A stretch of DNA of 7,481 bases. Origin: Caryophanales bacterium UBA782. GTDB taxonomy: Bacteria; Bacillota_I; Bacilli_A; RFN20; CAG-826. The translations under genes were made by a program, and so were the position numbers. The DNA lies in assembly GCA_002296455.1 (NCBI GenBank), contig DBJG01000036.1:2271-9751 (forward strand). Direction: 5' to 3'. The notes beneath the pieces are model-generated. The model was not told where the DNA came from, ran no database searches, and saw nothing but the letters and a program-made list of their open reading frames with translations. How positions within the stretch are numbered: position 1 is the stretch's first letter; the number at the start of each line of letters is the position of its first letter. Below are positions 4,439-7,481 of this stretch, one piece after another.

Positions 4439-7168
4439 ATGCACGAAAATCATTCGGCGAAAGAAACATTAGCGCTTTTGGGCGTTGATGAAACTACGGG
4501 TTTATCGGAAGAAGAAGCAAGCAAACGGTTGAGCCAATATGGTCCAAATCAGCTTGAGGAAGAAAAGAAGGAGAGCTGGTTTTTCATTTTCTTGGGTCAA
4601 TTCAAAGATCCAATGATTTTTATTTTGCTTGGTGCGGCAATCGTTTCGCTAGTTTTGGGCATCTTAAGTGCCGTAAAGGAGGGAAACGGAATTCATTTTA
4701 AGGATTTTGCGGATGTGATAATCATCTTTGCCGTTATCTTTCTTAATGCGATCATAGGCACTGTGCAAGAAACGCGCGCAGAAAAATCCCTAGAAGCCTT
4801 AAAAAAATTATCTTCTCCCACTGCGACCGTCCGCCGCAATGGCGCTTTAGAAGAAATCAAAGCGGAAAATTTGGTGCCTGGCGACATCGTCATATTGGAA
4901 GAAGGAAGAACGGTGCCAGCGGATCTCCGCTTGATCAAGGGGTTTGCACTAAAAGCAAACGAATCCTCCCTAACAGGAGAATCCTTGCCAGTTGAAAAAG
5001 ACCCCAACATCGTTTTAAGCGAAGAAGTAGGCATTGGCGACCGTGTGAATGTCGCTTATAGCAGTACCCCAATCGTGTACGGACGCGGAGAAGGCGTGGT
5101 CATTGCGACGGGGAAAAATACCGAAATTGGACGTATCGCGACGATGCTTTCGGGCGGAGAAGAAGAACTGACTCCACTACAAAAAAAGCTCAATCAATTA
5201 TCGAAGTTTTTAGGCTATCTCACATTGGGCGTTGTCATCTTGATGCTTATCGTTTCCCTAACCTACGATGCGATTCGTGGGACGATTGCAAGCCAATGGG
5301 ATGACGATTTGCTCGATGCGGTTGGTTTGGCGGTCGCGGCGATTCCAGAAGGACTCGCTGCTGTTGTTACCATCGTTTTAGCAAACGGCATGAGCAAGAT
5401 GATTCGCGTGAATACGATCGTTCGTCGTCTTGCAAGCGTGGAGACGCTCGGCGGTGTTTCCTATATTTGCAGCGATAAAACCGGTACGCTTACGCAAAAC
5501 AAAATGACTGTTGTTTCTTGCTATACGGATGGTCGTTTCTATGAGAAAAACGAAATTGACAACTCTCTCTCTTTCTTGGCGGAAGGCTTTGCTTTATGTA
5601 GCGATGCCAAAATCGAAAATGGAACGTATGGCGATCCTACCGAAGTCGCTCTTGTCATGATGGCAGATTCTTTGGGCATGAGCAAAGCGAGCCTTGAGCA
5701 AAAGAAACCACGCGTAAACGAGCTGCCTTTCGATAGCGTGCGCAAGATGATGTCTACGGCCCATCAAAAAGAAGATGGCACCTATTTGATTTATACAAAG
5801 GGTGCGATGGACCAAATCTTAAAACACTGTGAGTTCATCAATATTGATGGGAATGTTCGTCAAATTGAGACAAAGGATAAAGAAGATATTGAAAAGGCCG
5901 CGCAAAAGATGAGTGAAAGAGCGCTTCGTGTTTTAGCGCTTGCCTATAAAAAAGGTAGTAAGGAAATCGAGGAGGAAAACCTTGTTTTCGTTGGCTTGGT
6001 CGGAATGGTCGATCCGCCACGTCCAGAAGCCAAAAATGCGGTCGCAACACTTAAAAAGGCGGGTATTACAACGGTTATGATCACAGGAGACCATAAAGAC
6101 ACCGCCTTTGCAATTGCTCAAGAACTTGGCATTGCCCAAAGCAAAGAACAGTGTATGTCGGGGGACCAAATTGACGCTTGTTCCGAAGATGAATTAAAAG
6201 AAAAAGTCAAAACGGTTCGCGTTTTTGCGCGTGTTTCACCAGAGAATAAAGTCGCGATTGTCAAAGCAATTAAGGCGAATGGTTTTATTGCCGCGATGAC
6301 GGGGGATGGTGTCAATGACGCGCCGAGCTTAAAGGCTGCTGATATCGGTATTGCCATGGGAATCACGGGAACCGATGTCGCGAAAGGCGCCGCGGATATG
6401 GTCCTCACCGATGACAATTTCGCTTCGATCGAAAAAGCGGTGGAAGAGGGACGTGGCATTTACGCAAATATCAAAAAGACGATTCTCTTCCTTCTTTCGA
6501 GCAACATTGGTGAAGTCGTATGCATGTTCATCGCAATCGCGATGGGCTTGCCCGCTCCATTAATCGCGATTCATTTGCTTTGGGTGAATCTTATCACCGA
6601 TTCTTTGCCCGCAATCGCTTTAGGTAGCGACAAAAAGCCTGACGACATCATGGATGATAAACCGCGTGATCCGAAAGAATCGCTTTTCGCGCATGGTGGA
6701 TACGCCGTCACGTTTGGCTATGGGGTTTTGATTGGACTAATCACCTTAATCGCCTTTTTGATTAAGCCATGGAACAACGGCTGCTTCACTCCAAGTGATA
6801 TTAATGCCTATTTAAGCAGTTCTGAAGCGGCCTTAGAAGAATGCCAATCGATGGCTTTCTGCGTCCTTTCGATGGCGGAGCTATTCCATATGCTCGGAAT
6901 GACAGACGCCAAACATTCCGTGTTCCGTGTATTCCGTGATAAGAATTTGCTCCTTTGGGTCGCTTTCTTCTTAGGATTTGCGCTCCAATTCATGGTTATC
7001 GAGACTCCAGGGCTCAATTCTTTCTTCAAGGTTTATACACTAAGTGACCACCCGATCGATTATCTTTATGTATTCGCGCTTGCTATCGCGCCACTTGTGG
7101 CTCATGAAATCGCAGTCCTTGTCCTTTTCGTTCGCAAGAAATTCGCGAAAGCGGAAAAAACACTTTAA
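4439..7168 (+). CDS. P2A-type cation-transporting ATPase (SERCA-like, Ca2+/Mn2+ export)
   Basis: 909 residues with the complete domain order: N-terminal cation ATPase domain (1-60), M1-M2, actuator with TGES (179-182), M3-M4 with PEGL (303-306), phosphorylation DKTGTLT (D346), nucleotide domain with KGA (454-456) and DPPRPE (525-530), hinge TGDGVNDAP (621-629), then M5-M10 (about 680-898). It pumps divalent cations out of the cytoplasm at the cost of ATP. Residues equivalent to both SERCA calcium sites are visible: E304 in M4, N689 and E692 in M5 (SSNIGEV), N717, T720 and D721 in M6 (NLITD), and E814 in M8. PMR1-type pumps lack the first site, so the sequence alone suggests Ca2+. The manganese riboswitch upstream suggests Mn2+ at least as inducer, as for related Firmicute pumps (Lactococcus YoaB, pneumococcal CaxP/MgtA). 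ATG 4439 follows a strong ribosome site. It appears monocistronic. Fold and mechanism are certain; ion preference is open. Confidence 0.96.
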   Translation: MHENHSAKETLALLGVDETTGLSEEEASKRLSQYGPNQLEEEKKESWFFIFLGQFKDPMIFILLGAAIVSLVLGILSAVKEGNGIHFKDFADVIIIFAVIFLNAIIGTVQETRAEKSLEALKKLSSPTATVRRNGALEEIKAENLVPGDIVILEEGRTVPADLRLIKGFALKANESSLTGESLPVEKDPNIVLSEEVGIGDRVNVAYSSTPIVYGRGEGVVIATGKNTEIGRIATMLSGGEEELTPLQKKLNQLSKFLGYLTLGVVILMLIVSLTYDAIRGTIASQWDDDLLDAVGLAVAAIPEGLAAVVTIVLANGMSKMIRVNTIVRRLASVETLGGVSYICSDKTGTLTQNKMTVVSCYTDGRFYEKNEIDNSLSFLAEGFALCSDAKIENGTYGDPTEVALVMMADSLGMSKASLEQKKPRVNELPFDSVRKMMSTAHQKEDGTYLIYTKGAMDQILKHCEFINIDGNVRQIETKDKEDIEKAAQKMSERALRVLALAYKKGSKEIEEENLVFVGLVGMVDPPRPEAKNAVATLKKAGITTVMITGDHKDTAFAIAQELGIAQSKEQCMSGDQIDACSEDELKEKVKTVRVFARVSPENKVAIVKAIKANGFIAAMTGDGVNDAPSLKAADIGIAMGITGTDVAKGAADMVLTDDNFASIEKAVEEGRGIYANIKKTILFLLSSNIGEVVCMFIAIAMGLPAPLIAIHLLWVNLITDSLPAIALGSDKKPDDIMDDKPRDPKESLFAHGGYAVTFGYGVLIGLITLIAFLIKPWNNGCFTPSDINAYLSSSEAALEECQSMAFCVLSMAELFHMLGMTDAKHSVFRVFRDKNLLLWVAFFLGFALQFMVIETPGLNSFFKVYTLSDHPIDYLYVFALAIAPLVAHEIAVLVLFVRKKFAKAEKTL

Positions 7169-7175
7169 TCTAAAC

Positions 7176-7204
7176 TTGTTAGATAAAGACAAAGGGTTTA
7201 TATT
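7176..7204 (+). promoter_or_regulatory. Promoter of tRNA-Thr
   Basis: TTGTTA (7176-7181) and TATATT (7199-7204) are separated by 17 bp, placing the transcription start near 7211, three bases before the mature tRNA. It begins only eight bases after the ATPase stop. Confidence 0.65.
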
Positions 7205-7213
7205 ATTCACGCT

Positions 7214-7289
7214 GCCGTCTTAGCTCAATTGGCAGAGCAACTGAATCGTAATCAGTAGGTTGGTGGTTCGATTCCGCTAGACGGCACCA
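7214..7289 (+). tRNA. tRNA-Thr, anticodon CGU
   Basis: The 76-base cloverleaf is complete, with encoded CCA. Acceptor arms GCCGTCT and AGACGGC pair fully, then A and CCA. The D stem is GCTC/GAGC. The anticodon stem ACTGA/TCAGT encloses the loop ATCGTAA, giving anticodon CGT, which reads ACG (threonine). The T arm is GGTGG/CCGCT around TTCGATT, with two G-U wobbles. It has its own promoter and a terminator 11 bases downstream, so it is a single-gene unit. Confidence 0.95.
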
Positions 7290-7299
7290 GTGAAGTAAG

Positions 7300-7329
7300 A
7301 TCCCTGAGAAAATAATCAGGGATTTTTTT
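7300..7329 (+). terminator. Intrinsic terminator after tRNA-Thr
   Basis: ATCCCTGA (7300-7307) and TCAGGGAT (7316-7323) form a perfect 8-bp stem with an 8-base loop, followed by seven T's (7323-7329). This is the strongest terminator in the window. Confidence 0.92.
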
Positions 7330-7401
7330 GTATCATTGCATCGTTATTTTGAGACAATGAATTATACGTGTTCCATTTCCGATAATATTTTAATTTGCCC
7401 C

Positions 7402-7430
7402 TTGCTAGGGGAAACGGCCTTGCCTATAAT
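7402..7430 (+). promoter_or_regulatory. Promoter of the second tRNA
   Basis: TTGCTA (7402-7407) and a perfect TATAAT (7425-7430) are spaced 17 bp. Transcription would begin near 7437 and give a leader of about 19 bases holding a small GCGCT/AGCGC hairpin (7437-7449). The -35 is the exact loop of a CCCC/GGGG inverted repeat (7398-7411). Confidence 0.75.
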
Positions 7431-7455
7431 ATTCGAGCGCTACAAGCGCAGGGTT

Positions 7456-7481
7456 GGGTGCTTAGCTCAGCTGGGAGAGCA
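7456..7481 (+). tRNA. tRNA gene, 5' part only, probably tRNA-Val
   Basis: GGGTGCT as the 5' acceptor strand, TA, D stem GCTC/GAGC with loop AGCTGGGA, then A: a standard tRNA beginning cut off by the window edge. The anticodon is not visible. The start closely resembles bacterial tRNA-Val(UAC), so valine is a guess from similarity. Confidence 0.82.

Noticed and set aside
4693..6459. Several minus-strand open frames of 68-113 codons inside the ATPase gene
   Set aside because: They are antisense shadows of a strongly conserved gene, with no recognisable domains and no ribosome sites noted.
7168..7184. ATCTAA/TTAGAT inverted repeat as the ATPase terminator
   Set aside because: Only 6 bp, AT-rich and not followed by a T run; it overlaps the tRNA-Thr promoter.
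1..7481. CRISPR arrays, insertion sequences, phage genes or an attachment site at the tRNAs
   Set aside because: No spaced direct repeats, transposase or integrase sequence is visible, and no repeat of a tRNA 3' end occurs in the window.

Overview
The window is about 7.5 kb of moderately AT-rich bacterial DNA with short intergenic gaps, AGGAGG-type ribosome sites, sigma-A-like promoters, a manganese-type (yybP-ykoY) riboswitch and CCA-encoding tRNA genes. This fits a low-GC Firmicute, perhaps a Bacilli/Erysipelotrichia or Mollicutes-related gut lineage; that placement is inference. All tryptophans in the large ATPase are TGG and no TGA is read through, so the code looks standard, not the Mycoplasma code.

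Layout: (1) 20-1387, minus strand: a uridine kinase-like P-loop protein fused to a CYTH/triphosphate-tunnel domain. (2) A 153-bp divergent gap. (3) 1541-3522, plus strand: a TetR-type regulator, then an AmmeMemoRadiSam-type Memo/LigB domain and AMMECR1 domain. These two look like one fused protein of about 459 residues, but the reading frame breaks by -1 at a run of five T's (2832-2836). (4) 3615-4277: a six-helix membrane protein of unknown function, with a TATAAT promoter so close that the mRNA may be leaderless. (5) 4278-7168: promoter, yybP-ykoY aptamer, a hairpin that can hide the Shine-Dalgarno, and a 909-residue SERCA-like P2A cation ATPase. (6) 7176-7481: tRNA-Thr(CGU) with its own promoter and a strong terminator, then a promoter and the first 26 bases of a second tRNA that runs off the window.

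The best-supported functional unit is the riboswitch plus ATPase. The 3' strand of aptamer helix P1 is also the anti-Shine-Dalgarno strand, so ligand binding should free the ribosome site and switch on cation export. The most unusual coding feature is the frame-broken Memo-AMMECR1 gene, whose AMMECR1 half has also lost the family's LRGCIG signature. An ACATATGT motif occurs twice at the tetR promoter and once at the membrane-protein promoter, which hints at shared control. I see no CRISPR array, insertion sequence or phage gene.
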